Both the position numbers and the translations under genes were made by a program. From an uncultured Clostridia bacterium (lineage in GTDB: Bacteria; Bacillota; Clostridia; Christensenellales; Borkfalkiaceae), in assembly GCA_944367045.1 (NCBI GenBank), contig CALVWI010000006.1, forward strand, positions 32,709 to 96,708: DNA of 64,000 nt, given 5' to 3'. Positions 15,445-25,522 of the stretch are shown piece after piece. How positions within the stretch are numbered: the first letter of the stretch is position 1; each line of letters opens with the position of its first letter. The notes under the pieces are model-generated. The model searched no databases and was not told the DNA's origin. It saw only the letters and a list, made by a program, of their open reading frames with translations.

Positions 15445-16446
15445 TTATTCTTCGGCTTTTTCCGCCTTTTTCTTTCCGACGTAACGGGCTTTCTTGGCAT
15501 TGCTGCGATCGTCCATCCGCTTCATGGGAAGGTAGACCATCGGCCCGAGCACGAGCGAAGAGTAGGTGCTCACGGCGAGGGGGAGCAGCAGGGGCAGGAA
15601 GAAAGCTCTCACCCCGGGAGCCGCCACGGCACCGACGACGATGAACACGACGGCGACCGCCGCGACCACGTAGAGCACCGTCTTGTTGGATGTCTTGAGG
15701 CACTCGTTGACTGCCTCTTCGGCGTCCATCGTGCGGAAGGCGGGATCCTTAAAGGTCTCGCGCATCTTCATGCACTGCACCATCCAGATAAAGAGCGAGA
15801 TGACGACCGCTGCCGCCGCAAAGAGAAGGGGCGTGAACGCCGCCACGGGGATGCGGGTGATGGCGAGGAGCGCGAGCGTCAGAAGAACGTCGTGCACGGT
15901 GAGAACGAGCCCGGTGAGCGTGCGGCCCCAGCCGAAGCGGAAGCCGATATACACGAGCACCACGATGGCCGCGACGATGAGCGCCACGGCGCCGCGCCAG
16001 ACGGGTTCAACAAAGCTTGCGCCCGCTGCGACTTCATGGACGACGACATACACGGATGCGCCTTCGAACTCGCCCGTGAGCGTGCTCTCGACAGTGTCTC
16101 TCGCCGAGGCGAGCGTCTCCGAAGAGACATCCTCCGCAAAGACATAGGTGACGGTGTAGTCGCCGTTCTCTGCAAGCGAGCTGTTGTCGAGGTCGGGAGC
16201 GGTCTCGCTTTTGCTTTCATAGTTGATGCCGAGGGAGTCGAAGGTGTTCTCGCACACTTCCTCCACTCTCTCGCCGCCGTCCGCAATGGTGACGACTGCG
16301 TCGTAGGTGACGGAAAAGCTCTTGCCTGCGCCGCTCTCCACGTTGAAGCCGAAGAGGGCGAAGAGCACGATGCCCACGATGAGGATGACGGCGGAGATCG
16401 CCGCAAACAGGGGCAGTTTCTTTAAGGAATAGAAATGTTTAGTCAT
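15445..16446 (-). CDS. secF: Protein translocase subunit SecF
   Basis: A 333-residue membrane protein with one N-terminal membrane segment (about 12-32), an extracytoplasmic domain (about 35-160) and five C-terminal membrane segments. These contain the SecF-type region AIVVLVYIGFRFGWGRTLTG and a VHDVLLTLALLAI segment, the VHD motif of SecD/SecF that carries the proton-relay Asp. SecDF pulls exported proteins outward using the ion gradient. The start overlaps the end of secD by eight bases. The C-terminal tail is basic (KKARYVGKKKAEKAEE). It is the last gene of the operon. Confidence 0.93.
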   Translation of the reverse strand: MTKHFYSLKKLPLFAAISAVILIVGIVLFALFGFNVESGAGKSFSVTYDAVVTIADGGERVEEVCENTFDSLGINYESKSETAPDLDNSSLAENGDYTVTYVFAEDVSSETLASARDTVESTLTGEFEGASVYVVVHEVAAGASFVEPVWRGAVALIVAAIVVLVYIGFRFGWGRTLTGLVLTVHDVLLTLALLAITRIPVAAFTPLLFAAAAVVISLFIWMVQCMKMRETFKDPAFRTMDAEEAVNECLKTSNKTVLYVVAAVAVVFIVVGAVAAPGVRAFFLPLLLPLAVSTYSSLVLGPMVYLPMKRMDDRSNAKKARYVGKKKAEKAEE

Positions 16447-17932
16447 CTTCTTCCACCTCCTCTCTCTTGAAGCGGCAGAACTTGGCCTTGTCCTTTGCGA
16501 AGGGCATCATGATGTACCAGCAGAAGCGGTTGACCGCCAGCGAGCACAGCCCTGCGAAGAACATCCCGATGCCGAGCGTGAAGGCGAACACGGAAAGTTC
16601 GGTGAGCGCGATGAAGTAGGTGATAAAGCCGAGTGCCGCGAGCACGATGTGCGCGTCGAAGATGTGGAAGAAGCACTTCTTGTAGCCCGACTTGACGGCG
16701 AACGTCATCGTCTTGCCCGTCGCGTACTCTTTCCTTGCGTACTCATACGACATCGCATCGGAGACGCTCAGGGTGATCGCGCCGAAGAGCACCGCAAGCA
16801 CCGAGCCCATCCCCAGCGTGAGGAAGTCGATCGCCCAGATGCACAGCGTCATCGCAATGAGGTAGACGAGCATCGTGTAGAGGTGGGCAAAGCCCAGTCT
16901 CCCGTAGCGGACGAAGAAGAACACGAGGGAGGCAAGGAGCAGCACGCCGAGGGCGATGTAGAGCATCATCTGCGCGCTGTTGCCGTAGGAAGCATAGTCG
17001 CGGTGGAGCTCCCCGACGGAGAGGGCGAGACCGTCCTCCGTGCCGCTTTCAAGCGTCGTGTCGAGAATGGCCGCCACGAGCTCGGAAGAGTCCTTATCGT
17101 AGGAGCCGCTGATATACAGCGAGCTCTGGTCGATCTGTTCGCTGACGGTGAGCGTGATGAGCGCCTCATCGCCGATATTGAAGTAGAGGTACGAGCTCGA
17201 AGCCCCGCTCGTCGCGTTCGCAATGGCAGCTCTCCCCTCGTCCGTCATGTTGAAGATGACGTAGGAAACGCCGCTTGCCGTGCGGGCCGTGACGCTCTTG
17301 ATATAGTAGCTTGCGGGGTGTTCGGTGCCCGTCTGTGCGGGGATGATGGTCTCCGCGCTCGACGCATCCGAGCCGAAGCTCACCGAAAGCTCGCCCATGC
17401 GGCCGAGATACTCGAACGCCGCGCCCGCCACGGAATACGAAGCGGGAAGGGAGACTTGCACCGTGTAGTCGTCGACGACGTTGACGCTCGCCGAGGGAAG
17501 ATGCAGCCGCTCGATGCGCTCCGTTAAGACTTCGACGGAGTGCGCGAAGTTCTTCTTGAAGGACTCGCTCACTTCCGTGCCGTCGAGCACCGTCTCTTTT
17601 TCAAGATAGATGGCGCCGTCCGCATAGGAACTGTACTTTTCTGCGTACTCTGCCTGATCCTCTTCGGCGGAAGCCGAGAGGTCGTTTTCGTAATCTCTCC
17701 CGGAGATGACCCCTTCGGGATAGAGGACGGCCGTGTAGCCGCCGCCGACGTACTCCGTCTCCCCGATGAGGTATCCGCCCAGTTCGGCGTCCTTCTCCGC
17801 AATGCCCAGAATAGAATTAAAATAATTTAATCCGTTGCCGTCGCAAGGAAAGGGCACGAAGCATACCACGCATAAAACGGCGATCACGACCGTGATCAAT
17901 GCAAGACAGATCGCCGATTTTACCTTGCCCAT
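16439..17932 (-). CDS. secD: Protein translocase subunit SecD
   Basis: 497 residues: a first membrane segment (about 7-27, CLALITVVIAVLCVVCFVP), a large extracytoplasmic region with the SecD P1-type beta-alpha domain (about 130-310), and five membrane segments from about 320. The extracytoplasmic region is divergent, and the canonical DPGGS-like motifs are not obvious, but the partner gene secF and the size fit. CAGGAGGCAACA precedes the ATG. Expression comes from a near-consensus promoter at 17993-18021. YajC, the SecDF partner, lies 2.2 kb upstream, beyond the SCIFF genes. Confidence 0.9.
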   Translation of the reverse strand: MGKVKSAICLALITVVIAVLCVVCFVPFPCDGNGLNYFNSILGIAEKDAELGGYLIGETEYVGGGYTAVLYPEGVISGRDYENDLSASAEEDQAEYAEKYSSYADGAIYLEKETVLDGTEVSESFKKNFAHSVEVLTERIERLHLPSASVNVVDDYTVQVSLPASYSVAGAAFEYLGRMGELSVSFGSDASSAETIIPAQTGTEHPASYYIKSVTARTASGVSYVIFNMTDEGRAAIANATSGASSSYLYFNIGDEALITLTVSEQIDQSSLYISGSYDKDSSELVAAILDTTLESGTEDGLALSVGELHRDYASYGNSAQMMLYIALGVLLLASLVFFFVRYGRLGFAHLYTMLVYLIAMTLCIWAIDFLTLGMGSVLAVLFGAITLSVSDAMSYEYARKEYATGKTMTFAVKSGYKKCFFHIFDAHIVLAALGFITYFIALTELSVFAFTLGIGMFFAGLCSLAVNRFCWYIMMPFAKDKAKFCRFKREEVEEDD

Positions 17933-17992
17933 TGTTGCCTCCTGTCATGTGTGAAGGTCTTTCCGCAAAAGCGGAAGAACCCCGTCTTGTTC

Positions 17993-18021
17993 ATTATATA
18001 AGTTTTGGCTTTCGGCGTCAA
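17993..18021 (-). promoter_or_regulatory. Promoter of secD-secF
   Basis: Minus strand: TTGACG (18016-18021), 17-nt spacer, TATAAT (17993-17998). The -35 box lies in the loop of a 7-bp hairpin (TTTCGGC/GCCGAAA, 18011-18029) that probably acts as the end of the scfB transcript. A second hairpin (TTCCGC/GCGGAA, 17960-17976) is in the secD leader. Confidence 0.85.
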
Positions 18022-18051
18022 GCCGAAATGCGCCGCTTTTTCGGATTTTTG

Positions 18052-19359
18052 TTATTTTTCACGACATTTCCGCGTCGCCAGAATGTGCATCGCACACTCG
18101 ATGCGCTTCTTCATCATGGCGCACGTCATCGCGTACGGCTCCTCGATATCGCCGTTGTAGTGGTAGTTGTTGGCGCTGCATCCGCCCGAGCAGATGAACT
18201 TCGCAAAGCAGTCTTCGCACTTCTTCCGCGTGAAGAGGCAGCTGTTTGCGAATTGAGAGCGGATCCCTTCGTCGAGCGTGCCAGAAAAGACGTTGCCCAT
18301 CTTCCACTTGCTGTCGCCCGCGAACTGGTGGCAGGGGTAGATGTCGCCGTTGGGCACGACGGAGAAGTACTCGTTGCCCGCGCCGCACGCCGAGACGCGC
18401 TTCTGAAGGCAGGGCCCGCCCTCGAGATCGATGTTGAAGTGGAAGAAGTTGAACCCCTCCCCCTTCTCCTCCCGTTCGAGGTACGCCTCGCAGAGGTTCT
18501 CGTACTCCTGCTCGATGCGGGGAAGGTGCTCCTCTTTGATCTGCAGCTCGGGAATGTCGGTGACGACGGGCTCCATCGAAATGGAGTCAAACCCCTGGTC
18601 GGCAAGGAACAAAACGTCCTTGGAAAAATCGAGGTTCTTTGCGGTGAACGTGCCGCGGACGTAGTAGTGCTTGTCCCCGCGGGAGCGGACGAACTTCTTG
18701 ATCTTGTCGATGACGAGCGCGAAGCTCCCCTTGCCGTTGACGGTCTTTCTCACCGCGTCGTGCACTTCGGGGCGGCCGTCGAGGGAGAGGACGACGTTCT
18801 CCATCTCCTCGTTGAAGAACTTGATAGTCTCATCGTCCAAAAGAAGGCCGTTGGTGGTCGTCGTGAAGAGGAATCTTTTGCCGAGTTTGGCGGCCTCCTC
18901 CTTGGCGTAGTAGACGGTATCCTTGACGACGCCGAGGTTCATGAGGGGTTCGCCGCCGAAGAAGTCGACTTCGAGCACCTTCCGATTTCCGCTGTTCTTT
19001 AAGAGGAAATCGATGGCGGCAAAGGCGGTCTCGCGGCTCATCACCTCGCGCTTAGAGTGGTAGGCGCCCTCGTCCGCGAAGCAGTACTTGCAACGCAGGT
19101 TGCAGTCGTGGGAGACGTGCAGGCACAGCGCCTTGACTTCGTGGCTCTTCATGGGGTACGCCTTGACCTCTTCTTTATATAGAAGACCCTGCTCTTTGAG
19201 CCCCTCGACGTCAGCCATGATGGACTTGAGCTCTTCGTCGGTGACGTCCGTCCTGTCGCCCTCCAAGACGCGCGCCGTCTTTTCGTCGCACTCATGCAAA
19301 GAGCCGCTGCCGACGTCGTAGATATAATAATGGTCGTGATAGGAAAAAATGTGGATCAT
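18052..19359 (-). CDS. scfB: SCIFF peptide maturase, radical SAM/SPASM thioether-forming enzyme
   Basis: 435 residues. An N-terminal peptide-recognition region (1-75) is followed by a radical SAM domain with C86-x3-C90-x2-C93 (HDCNLRCKYCF) and a C-terminal SPASM domain with many Cys (GGPC, SACGAGNEYF, YPCHQF, CEDC, ICSGGCSANNYHYNG) for auxiliary iron-sulfur clusters. It belongs to the family that installs Cys-to-alpha-carbon thioether links in the six-cysteine SCIFF (ranthipeptide) precursor. The precursor gene scfA is immediately upstream. The start was chosen at 19359 (MIHIFSYHDHYYIYD); the ribosome binding site is weak (AAGAGAAG). Its end carries a hairpin overlapping the secD promoter. 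Confidence 0.95.
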   Translation of the reverse strand: MIHIFSYHDHYYIYDVGSGSLHECDEKTARVLEGDRTDVTDEELKSIMADVEGLKEQGLLYKEEVKAYPMKSHEVKALCLHVSHDCNLRCKYCFADEGAYHSKREVMSRETAFAAIDFLLKNSGNRKVLEVDFFGGEPLMNLGVVKDTVYYAKEEAAKLGKRFLFTTTTNGLLLDDETIKFFNEEMENVVLSLDGRPEVHDAVRKTVNGKGSFALVIDKIKKFVRSRGDKHYYVRGTFTAKNLDFSKDVLFLADQGFDSISMEPVVTDIPELQIKEEHLPRIEQEYENLCEAYLEREEKGEGFNFFHFNIDLEGGPCLQKRVSACGAGNEYFSVVPNGDIYPCHQFAGDSKWKMGNVFSGTLDEGIRSQFANSCLFTRKKCEDCFAKFICSGGCSANNYHYNGDIEEPYAMTCAMMKKRIECAMHILATRKCREK

Positions 19360-19377
19360 AACTTCTCTTGAATGGGA

Positions 19378-19449
19378 TAAAACAGGGCACAGCCGCCCTG
19401 CCCTTTGTTTTTGACATGGAAACAAAGGAGCAACGCTGCCGCTGCTCCC
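19378..19449 (-). terminator. Hairpin cluster between scfA and scfB; partial terminator or attenuator
   Basis: Three inverted repeats occupy the 121-bp gap: GGAGCA/TGCTCC (19428-19449), CCTTTGTTT/AAACAAAGG (about 19402-19428), and CAGGGC/GCCCTG (19383-19400). The last runs into TTTTA on the minus strand. This layout would let the small precursor mRNA end or be processed before the maturase gene, so that precursor exceeds enzyme. Confidence 0.55.
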
Positions 19450-19480
19450 CGTTTTGCTGCTTTTGAAAGAAAAACCGAAC

Positions 19481-19633
19481 TTATCTCTTTTCGATCTTGC
19501 TCTCTCTCGTCACGCGCTCGCACGACTGGTTGCCGACCGTGCAGCTCGTCTTGCAGGCGGACTGGCAGGTGCTCCTGCACTCGCCGCAGCCCGTTACCTT
19601 TCTTTCCTGAGGTCTTGCGATGGTCTTGATCAT
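19481..19633 (-). CDS. scfA: SCIFF precursor peptide (six cysteines in forty-five residues)
   Basis: This 50-residue peptide begins MIKTIARPQERKV. It has exactly six Cys in the core GCGECRSTCQSACKTSC followed by TVGNQSC, then a charged tail. This is the defining SCIFF pattern, and the matching maturase follows. The start at 19633 is set by GGAG eight bases upstream; a longer frame is not supported. It has its own near-consensus promoter. The modified product is expected to carry thioether crosslinks; its biological role is still unclear, and no dedicated exporter is visible here, although the genes lie among Sec-accessory genes. Confidence 0.95.
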   Translation of the reverse strand: MIKTIARPQERKVTGCGECRSTCQSACKTSCTVGNQSCERVTRESKIEKR

Positions 19634-19660
19634 AATTTCATCTCCGAAATCTTTTTTCCC

Positions 19661-19689
19661 ATTATACAATAAAAAGCGGCGTTTGGCAA
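19661..19689 (-). promoter_or_regulatory. Promoter of scfA
   Basis: Minus strand: TTGCCA (19684-19689), 17-nt spacer, perfect TATAAT (19661-19666), giving a leader of about 21 nt. Confidence 0.8.
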
Positions 19690-19697
19690 CCGATTTT

Positions 19698-20075
19698 TTA
19701 TTCTTTCCGCAATTTCCTGCCGACGGCCGCCCCGCCGCCGCCCGCAAGCGTGCATAAGAGGACGTCCAAAAGGAACATCGGCGTAAAATGAAAGCCGCCG
19801 ATCGCCCCGAAGAGGAGGGTCGTCAATAGGAGAGAAAGGACGCCCGCCGCCATGCCCTTGAAGAGCGCGCGCTCGCCCCGAATGAAGATGAGCGCGAACG
19901 CGAACGCCCCCGCCGTCTTGATGAGTAGGTTACTTGCGGTGATGACAGCCTCCGAGAGGGCATATGCCCGCACGAAGACGGCAAGGAGCGCCTCCGCCAA
20001 AAGGCAGTAGACGGCAGCAAATGCCGCGGCGAGCAGCACCTCTTTGAAAGCATTCTTCCAGAAGTTTTCGCGCAT
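19698..20075 (-). CDS. TIGR04086-type small membrane protein
   Basis: A 125-residue protein with four predicted membrane segments (about 12-34, 40-62, 72-92 and 98-117) and a basic C-terminus GRKLRKE. TIGR04086 is a clostridial membrane family found next to SCIFF genes and yajC. Position and size match, although assignment rests on context more than on a motif. Function is unknown. It might take part in export or handling of the SCIFF peptide, which is inference. It lies between the yajC terminator and the scfA promoter; I see no strong promoter of its own. Confidence 0.75.
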   Translation of the reverse strand: MRENFWKNAFKEVLLAAAFAAVYCLLAEALLAVFVRAYALSEAVITASNLLIKTAGAFAFALIFIRGERALFKGMAAGVLSLLLTTLLFGAIGGFHFTPMFLLDVLLCTLAGGGGAAVGRKLRKE

Positions 20076-20095
20076 ATCCCCTCCCTTCGGGCGCG

Positions 20096-20134
20096 AAAAA
20101 ACCTCCGCACCCTTGCTATAAGGTATGCGGAGGT
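20096..20134 (-). terminator. Terminator of yajC
   Basis: Minus strand: ACCTCCGCA (20126-20134) pairs with TGCGGAGGT (20101-20109) around a 16-nt loop and runs into six Ts. Confidence 0.85.
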
Positions 20135-20150
20135 CAGCTTCAATATGAAT

Positions 20151-20651
20151 TTACTTATTCTCGTCCTTGTTCTCGGCGGGAGCTTCCTCGGTCTTTTCTG
20201 CGGGCTCCTCCTTTGCGGGAACGGGAGCGGGCACTTCGCCCGACTTCTTGGCCTTCTTCTCGGCCTCCTCTGCCTTCTTGGCGGCCTCGGCCTGCTCGCG
20301 CGCGATCTGCGTGGCGCCCTTGGCGTCCGTCTGCGCGATGAGCTCCTTATCCATCTTGATGTAGGACTTACCTGCCGTCTCGCTGCCCGTCTCCATGATG
20401 ATGGTGTTGTCGTCGCAGACCTCCACGACGATGCCGCAGATGCCGCCCGCCGTCTTGACCTTGTTGCCGGGGCGGATGGCCTCGAGCTGCTCGGTGTACT
20501 CCTTCTGACGCTGCTTGTTCTTCCTGCCCGAGAAGATCATCCAGACGACAAAGATGACGATGACGACGCCGAGGACGATGTACATCGCCCAGCTGTTTGC
20601 GGGCGAATCGGTGGTCGTGCTGCCCGTCTGTTCCAAAAGGCTCCAAAACAT
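20151..20651 (-). CDS. yajC: Sec translocase accessory subunit YajC with extended acidic/basic tail
   Basis: A 166-residue protein. One membrane segment (about 22-42, MYIVLGVVIVIFVVWMIFSG) is followed by the YajC core RPGNKVKTAGGICGIVVEV. After the core comes a long low-complexity tail (about 110-166) rich in Ala, Glu, Lys and Pro. YajC is usually about 90-110 residues, so the tail is an expansion. YajC associates with SecDF in the membrane. The start follows AAGGAGAG; its own promoter is at 20687-20715. Confidence 0.95.
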   Translation of the reverse strand: MFWSLLEQTGSTTTDSPANSWAMYIVLGVVIVIFVVWMIFSGRKNKQRQKEYTEQLEAIRPGNKVKTAGGICGIVVEVCDDNTIIMETGSETAGKSYIKMDKELIAQTDAKGATQIAREQAEAAKKAEEAEKKAKKSGEVPAPVPAKEEPAEKTEEAPAENKDENK

Positions 20652-20686
20652 AAGCCGTTACTCTCCTTATAAAATGATTATTTCAG

Positions 20687-20715
20687 ATTTTACCTGTTTT
20701 ACCGCTTTTTGGCAA
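20687..20715 (-). promoter_or_regulatory. Promoter of yajC
   Basis: Minus strand: TTGCCA (20710-20715), 17-nt spacer, TAAAAT (20687-20692). Confidence 0.75.
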
Positions 20716-20784
20716 GCGTTTTAAAGATAATTTTGCCCTTTCACTCATTTTTCATGTGCAAAACGCGGCGAAAACGGGCGATTT

Positions 20785-21942
<1,158 letters not shown>

Positions 21943-22063
21943 TTAAACCGAAGATGAGGAGCGGAGAAGCGAGCAGGTCGAGGAGCGCGAGGAAAACCCG
22001 AAGGAGTTTACAAAGACGTAAATGACTGAGGGTTGCCGCAAGCGCGACAAAGAGATGCGACGC

Positions 22064-23092
22064 TTATACGATCATCATCGCATCTCCAAAAGAGAAAAAC
22101 CTGTAGCGCTCCTGCACCGCCGTCTTATACACATCGAGGATCTCTTCTCTCGAGCAGAGGCAGGAGACAAGCATGATGAGCGTGCTCTCGGGGAGGTGGA
22201 AGTTGGTGATGAGCGCGTCGACGCACTTCATCTTGTAGGGCGGATAGAGGAAGATGCTCGTATCGCCCTTGCAGGCGTGGAGCATGCCCTTCTCGTCCGC
22301 GACGGTCTCCAAGGTGCGCACGGACGTCGTTCCGACGGCGATGACCCGCCGCCCCTCTCGCTTTGCGGCATTGATGCGCTCGGCCGCCTCCTCGCTCACC
22401 TCGTAGTACTCCGAGTGCATCTTGTGGTCGAGCACGTTCTCCTCCTTGACGGGGCGGAAGGTGCCGAGGCCGACGTGAAGGAGCACTTCGACGATCTCCA
22501 CGCCCATGCCCTTGATTTTTTCCAGAAGTTCGGGCGTGAAATGCAGCCCCGCCGTGGGAGCGGCCGCCGAGCCCGTCTCGCGGCTGTACACCGTCTGATA
22601 GCGCTCGGGGTCTTTGAGCTTCTCGTGAATATACGGCGGCAGCGGCATATTGCCGACGCGGGAGAGGACGTCCTCGAACGTGCCCTCATAGAAGAATTTG
22701 ACGATGCGCTCGCCCGTCTCGGTGACGGAGAGAACTTCGAGGGAGAGCTCATCGGAAAAATACAGCTTTGCCCCGGGGCGGCACTTGCGGCCGGGGCGCA
22801 CGAGGACTTCCCACTCGTCGAGCTGCAAGCGCTTTAGAAGCAGTACTTCGACGGCCCCGCCGTGCTCGGTGTGGGCATAGAGGCGGGCGGGCAGCACACG
22901 CGTGCGGTTTAAGACGAGCACGTCGCCCTTCTTGAGATAGTCCGTGATATCGTGAAAGATGCGGTGGTCGATGGTTTTCGTATCCCGATGATACACTAAG
23001 AGGCGGGAGGAGTCGCGCGGCTCGGCGGGAGTCTGCGCGATGAGTTCCTTTGGAAGATCGTAATAAAAATCGCTCGTCTTGAGTTCCGGCAT
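22064..23092 (-). CDS. queA: S-adenosylmethionine:tRNA ribosyltransferase-isomerase
   Basis: The 342 residues match Que[25 protein letters not shown] at the N-terminus in two motifs, [35 protein letters not shown] and [13 protein letters not shown]. It adds the epoxycyclopentane ring from SAM to preQ1 in tRNA, giving epoxyqueuosine. The start codon is one base after the ruvB stop, so the gene is translationally coupled to the ruv operon. The 145-bp gap before tgt has no clear terminator. Confidence 0.97.
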   Translation of the reverse strand: MPELKTSDFYYDLPKELIAQTPAEPRDSSRLLVYHRDTKTIDHRIFHDITDYLKKGDVLVLNRTRVLPARLYAHTEHGGAVEVLLLKRLQLDEWEVLVRPGRKCRPGAKLYFSDELSLEVLSVTETGERIVKFFYEGTFEDVLSRVGNMPLPPYIHEKLKDPERYQTVYSRETGSAAAPTAGLHFTPELLEKIKGMGVEIVEVLLHVGLGTFRPVKEENVLDHKMHSEYYEVSEEAAERINAAKREGRRVIAVGTTSVRTLETVADEKGMLHACKGDTSIFLYPPYKMKCVDALITNFHLPESTLIMLVSCLCSREEILDVYKTAVQERYRFFSFGDAMMIV

Positions 23093-23093
23093 A

Positions 23094-24167
23094 TTATTCC
23101 TCTTGGAAGATGGAGATCTGCTTGTTTCCCTCCGTTCCCTCGGGCGGGGTGACGCCCATGTGTTCGTAGCCGCCCTTCAGGCAGATGCGGCCGCGCGGCG
23201 TGCGGGCGATGAGCCCGAGCTGCAAAAGGTAGGGTTCGTAGACGTCCTCGATGGTGTTGACGTCCTCGTTGACGGTCGCGGCGAGCGTCTCGAGCCCGGC
23301 GGGGCCGCCGTGGAACTTTTCGATGAGGGCGCGGAGGTACCCCCTGTCCGTCTCGTCGAGGCCGATCTCGTCGATCTCCATCTTCTCAAGCGCGGCACGG
23401 GCGGAGGCGCGCGTCACCGTCTCCCCGCCCGAGACGGCCGTGAAGTCGCGCACGCGCTTTAAAAGGCGGTTGGCAATACGCGGCGTGCCGCGGGAGCGGC
23501 GGGCGATCTCGTAGCTGCCGTCCTCCTCGATAGAGATGCCCAGCGTCTTGGCAGAGCGCGCGACGATGCGCTGGAGCTCGGAAGGGAGGTACATCTCAAG
23601 GCGGCAGATGATGCCGAAGCGGTCGCGAAGGGGCGCGGAGAGAAGTCCTGCGCGCGTCGTCGCCCCGACGAGCGTGAACTTCTTGATGGGGAAACGGATG
23701 CTGCGCGCCGACGGGCCCTTGCCCACGATGATGTCGAGCGCGTAGTCCTCCATCGCGGAATACAAAATTTCCTCCACCGTGTGGTTGAGGCGGTGGATCT
23801 CGTCGATGAAGAGGACGTCGCCGTCGTCCAGATTGGTCAGAATGGCGGCGAGATCGCCCGAGCGCTCGATGGCGGGGCCGCTCGTCACCCGTATCTGCGA
23901 GCCCATCGTGTTTGCGATGATGTGCGCGAGCGTCGTCTTCCCGAGCCCGGGCGGGCCGTATAAAAGGACGTGGTCGAGGGACTCCCCGCGCGCCTTCGCG
24001 GCGGACATGTAGACGGAGAGGTTCTCCTTCACCTTGTCCTGCCCGACGTAGTCCTCCATCGTCTTGGGGCGGAGGACGTTCTCCTCGAGGTCGTAGTCGC
24101 CCCGCGTGCTCGAGATGAGCCGATCGCCCTCTGCGCCGTCGAAATCGTCAAAATCGTCAAACATCAT
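23094..24167 (-). CDS. ruvB: Holliday junction branch-migration helicase RuvB
   Basis: The 357 residues contain the Walker A motif GPPGLGKT (71-78), Walker [10 protein letters not shown], sensor GATTRAG, the arginine finger region LRDRFG, and the C-terminal winged helix. RuvB rings drive branch migration with RuvA at Holliday junctions. The N-terminus ([15 protein letters not shown]) is unusually acidic. TGGAGG precedes the start. Order on the minus strand is ruvC-ruvA-ruvB-queA-tgt, a frequent clostridial arrangement. Confidence 0.98.
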   Translation of the reverse strand: MMFDDFDDFDGAEGDRLISSTRGDYDLEENVLRPKTMEDYVGQDKVKENLSVYMSAAKARGESLDHVLLYGPPGLGKTTLAHIIANTMGSQIRVTSGPAIERSGDLAAILTNLDDGDVLFIDEIHRLNHTVEEILYSAMEDYALDIIVGKGPSARSIRFPIKKFTLVGATTRAGLLSAPLRDRFGIICRLEMYLPSELQRIVARSAKTLGISIEEDGSYEIARRSRGTPRIANRLLKRVRDFTAVSGGETVTRASARAALEKMEIDEIGLDETDRGYLRALIEKFHGGPAGLETLAATVNEDVNTIEDVYEPYLLQLGLIARTPRGRICLKGGYEHMGVTPPEGTEGNKQISIFQEE

Positions 24168-24221
24168 GACGAAGCCTCCAAAATATCACTCAAATTGCCC
24201 GTTACAATGGGCATGGTACGT

Positions 24222-24812
24222 TCACATTCCCTTGAGGGCGGCCGCGATGACGTCCTCGATGCTCTTTGCGCCCTCCCTTCTCGCGCGCTCGACGGCGCGG
24301 GCGCTCTCCTGGCGGGTGAAGCCGAGGTTCATGAGCGCGGAGACGGCGTCCTCGTCCTCCAAAGAGGCCTTGACGGCGGCGGGCGCGGCGGGCGAATCGC
24401 TCAAGATGGCGGTCGCGGAGATCTTCCCGTGCAGCTCCAAGATGATGCGGTCGGCCGTCTTTCTCCCGACGCCCTTGACGGTCGCAAGCCTTCTCGCATC
24501 GGCGGAGGCGATGACGTCGTACAGTTCCTCGGGGCGCATGGCGGAGAGAATGGCAAGCGCCATCTTCGCCCCCACGCCCTGCACCGAGGTGAGCTTCAAA
24601 AAGAGTTCCTTTTCCTTGAGATCGGCAAAGCCGTATAAGGAGATGCCGTCCTCCTTGACCTGCAGGAAGGTGTAGACCTCCCCCTCGCCGCCGCGGGCGA
24701 GCCGCGAAAACGCCGCGCCCGTGCAGGCGACTTCGTACCCGACGCCGTTCACTTCGATGAGCGCCGCTTCGGGCGTCAAGTCGAGCACTTTTCCCTTTAA
24801 ATATCCGATCAT
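24222..24812 (-). CDS. ruvA: Holliday junction DNA-binding subunit RuvA
   Basis: 196 residues beginning MIGYLKGKVLDLTPEAALIE. It has an OB domain (1-65), two helix-hairpin-helix motifs (SVQGVGAKMALAIL and TVKGVGRKTADRIILEL) and a C-terminal UBA-like domain III (about 148-196, ALMNLGFTRQESARAV). It binds the four-way junction and loads RuvB. The start at 24812 follows AAAGGATAATT. Confidence 0.97.
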   Translation of the reverse strand: MIGYLKGKVLDLTPEAALIEVNGVGYEVACTGAAFSRLARGGEGEVYTFLQVKEDGISLYGFADLKEKELFLKLTSVQGVGAKMALAILSAMRPEELYDVIASADARRLATVKGVGRKTADRIILELHGKISATAILSDSPAAPAAVKASLEDEDAVSALMNLGFTRQESARAVERARREGAKSIEDVIAAALKGM

Positions 24813-24822
24813 AATTATCCTT

Positions 24823-25320
24823 TTATTTGATGCCGAACAGCCCCGAGAGGCGGTTGGTGAAGGCATGGCAGAGCGCCACGCCGAGGGCGTCCGCCGCGTC
24901 GTCGGGACGGGGGATCGATTTCAGCCGAAGGTGCGAGGCGACGCACCGCTGCATCTGGCCCTTGTCGGCCCGTCCGTACCCCGTGAGCGCCTGCTTGATC
25001 TGGTTGGGGGTATATTCGAAGATGCGCCCGCACCGCTTGCAGCACGTCATGAGGATGACCCCGCGCGCGTGGGCGACGGCGATGCCCGTCGTCACGTTCT
25101 TGGAGAAGAAGAGCTCCTCCATCGCGGCCTCCTCGGGCGAAAACTTGTCGAAGAGGGCATTCACGCCCTGCTCGAGCATGCAGAGGCGCACGGCAAAGTT
25201 TTCCGTGGGAGGCGTCTTGACGACGCCGTAGTCGACGGCGCGGCAATTGCCGTGGCTGTCGCGCTCGATGACGCCGTACCCCATCGTCCCGAACCCGGGA
25301 TCGAGCCCCAGAATGATCAA
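24823..25320 (-). CDS. ruvC: Holliday junction resolvase RuvC (TTG start)
   Basis: 165 residues read from a TTG at 25320 as MIILGLDPGFGTMGYGVIE. A nearby upstream ATG (25350) would add ten residues, but AAAGGAGGGG sits five to nine bases before the TTG and decides the start. Catalytic acids are visible: D7, the Glu in AMEELFFSKN, and the C-terminal DDAADALGVALCH. RuvC cuts Holliday junctions symmetrically. It is the first gene of the ruv operon; the divergent argH promoter lies about 140 bp away. Confidence 0.96.
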   Translation of the reverse strand: MIILGLDPGFGTMGYGVIERDSHGNCRAVDYGVVKTPPTENFAVRLCMLEQGVNALFDKFSPEEAAMEELFFSKNVTTGIAVAHARGVILMTCCKRCGRIFEYTPNQIKQALTGYGRADKGQMQRCVASHLRLKSIPRPDDAADALGVALCHAFTNRLSGLFGIK

Positions 25321-25459
25321 ATACGCCCCTCCTTTTTTCGCCCTCCGCACCCGTTGAAAGTGCAGAAAACCGCATTTTTCTTCTTCGCTTATTTTAAACT
25401 AACGGGGGGCAGATTGTCAATCGAAACGGGGGCAAATTTGCGTATCCCCTTGAAATCGC

Positions 25460-25488
25460 TTGCTTTTTGGGGAAAAAGCGTGTAAAAT
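25460..25488 (+). promoter_or_regulatory. Promoter of argH
   Basis: TTGCTT (25460-25465), 17-nt spacer, TAAAAT (25483-25488). The leader is about 28 nt with no room for a riboswitch. Confidence 0.7.
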
Positions 25489-25522
25489 CAAGAGTACAAA
25501 CAATCCTTTGAGAGGTAATATA

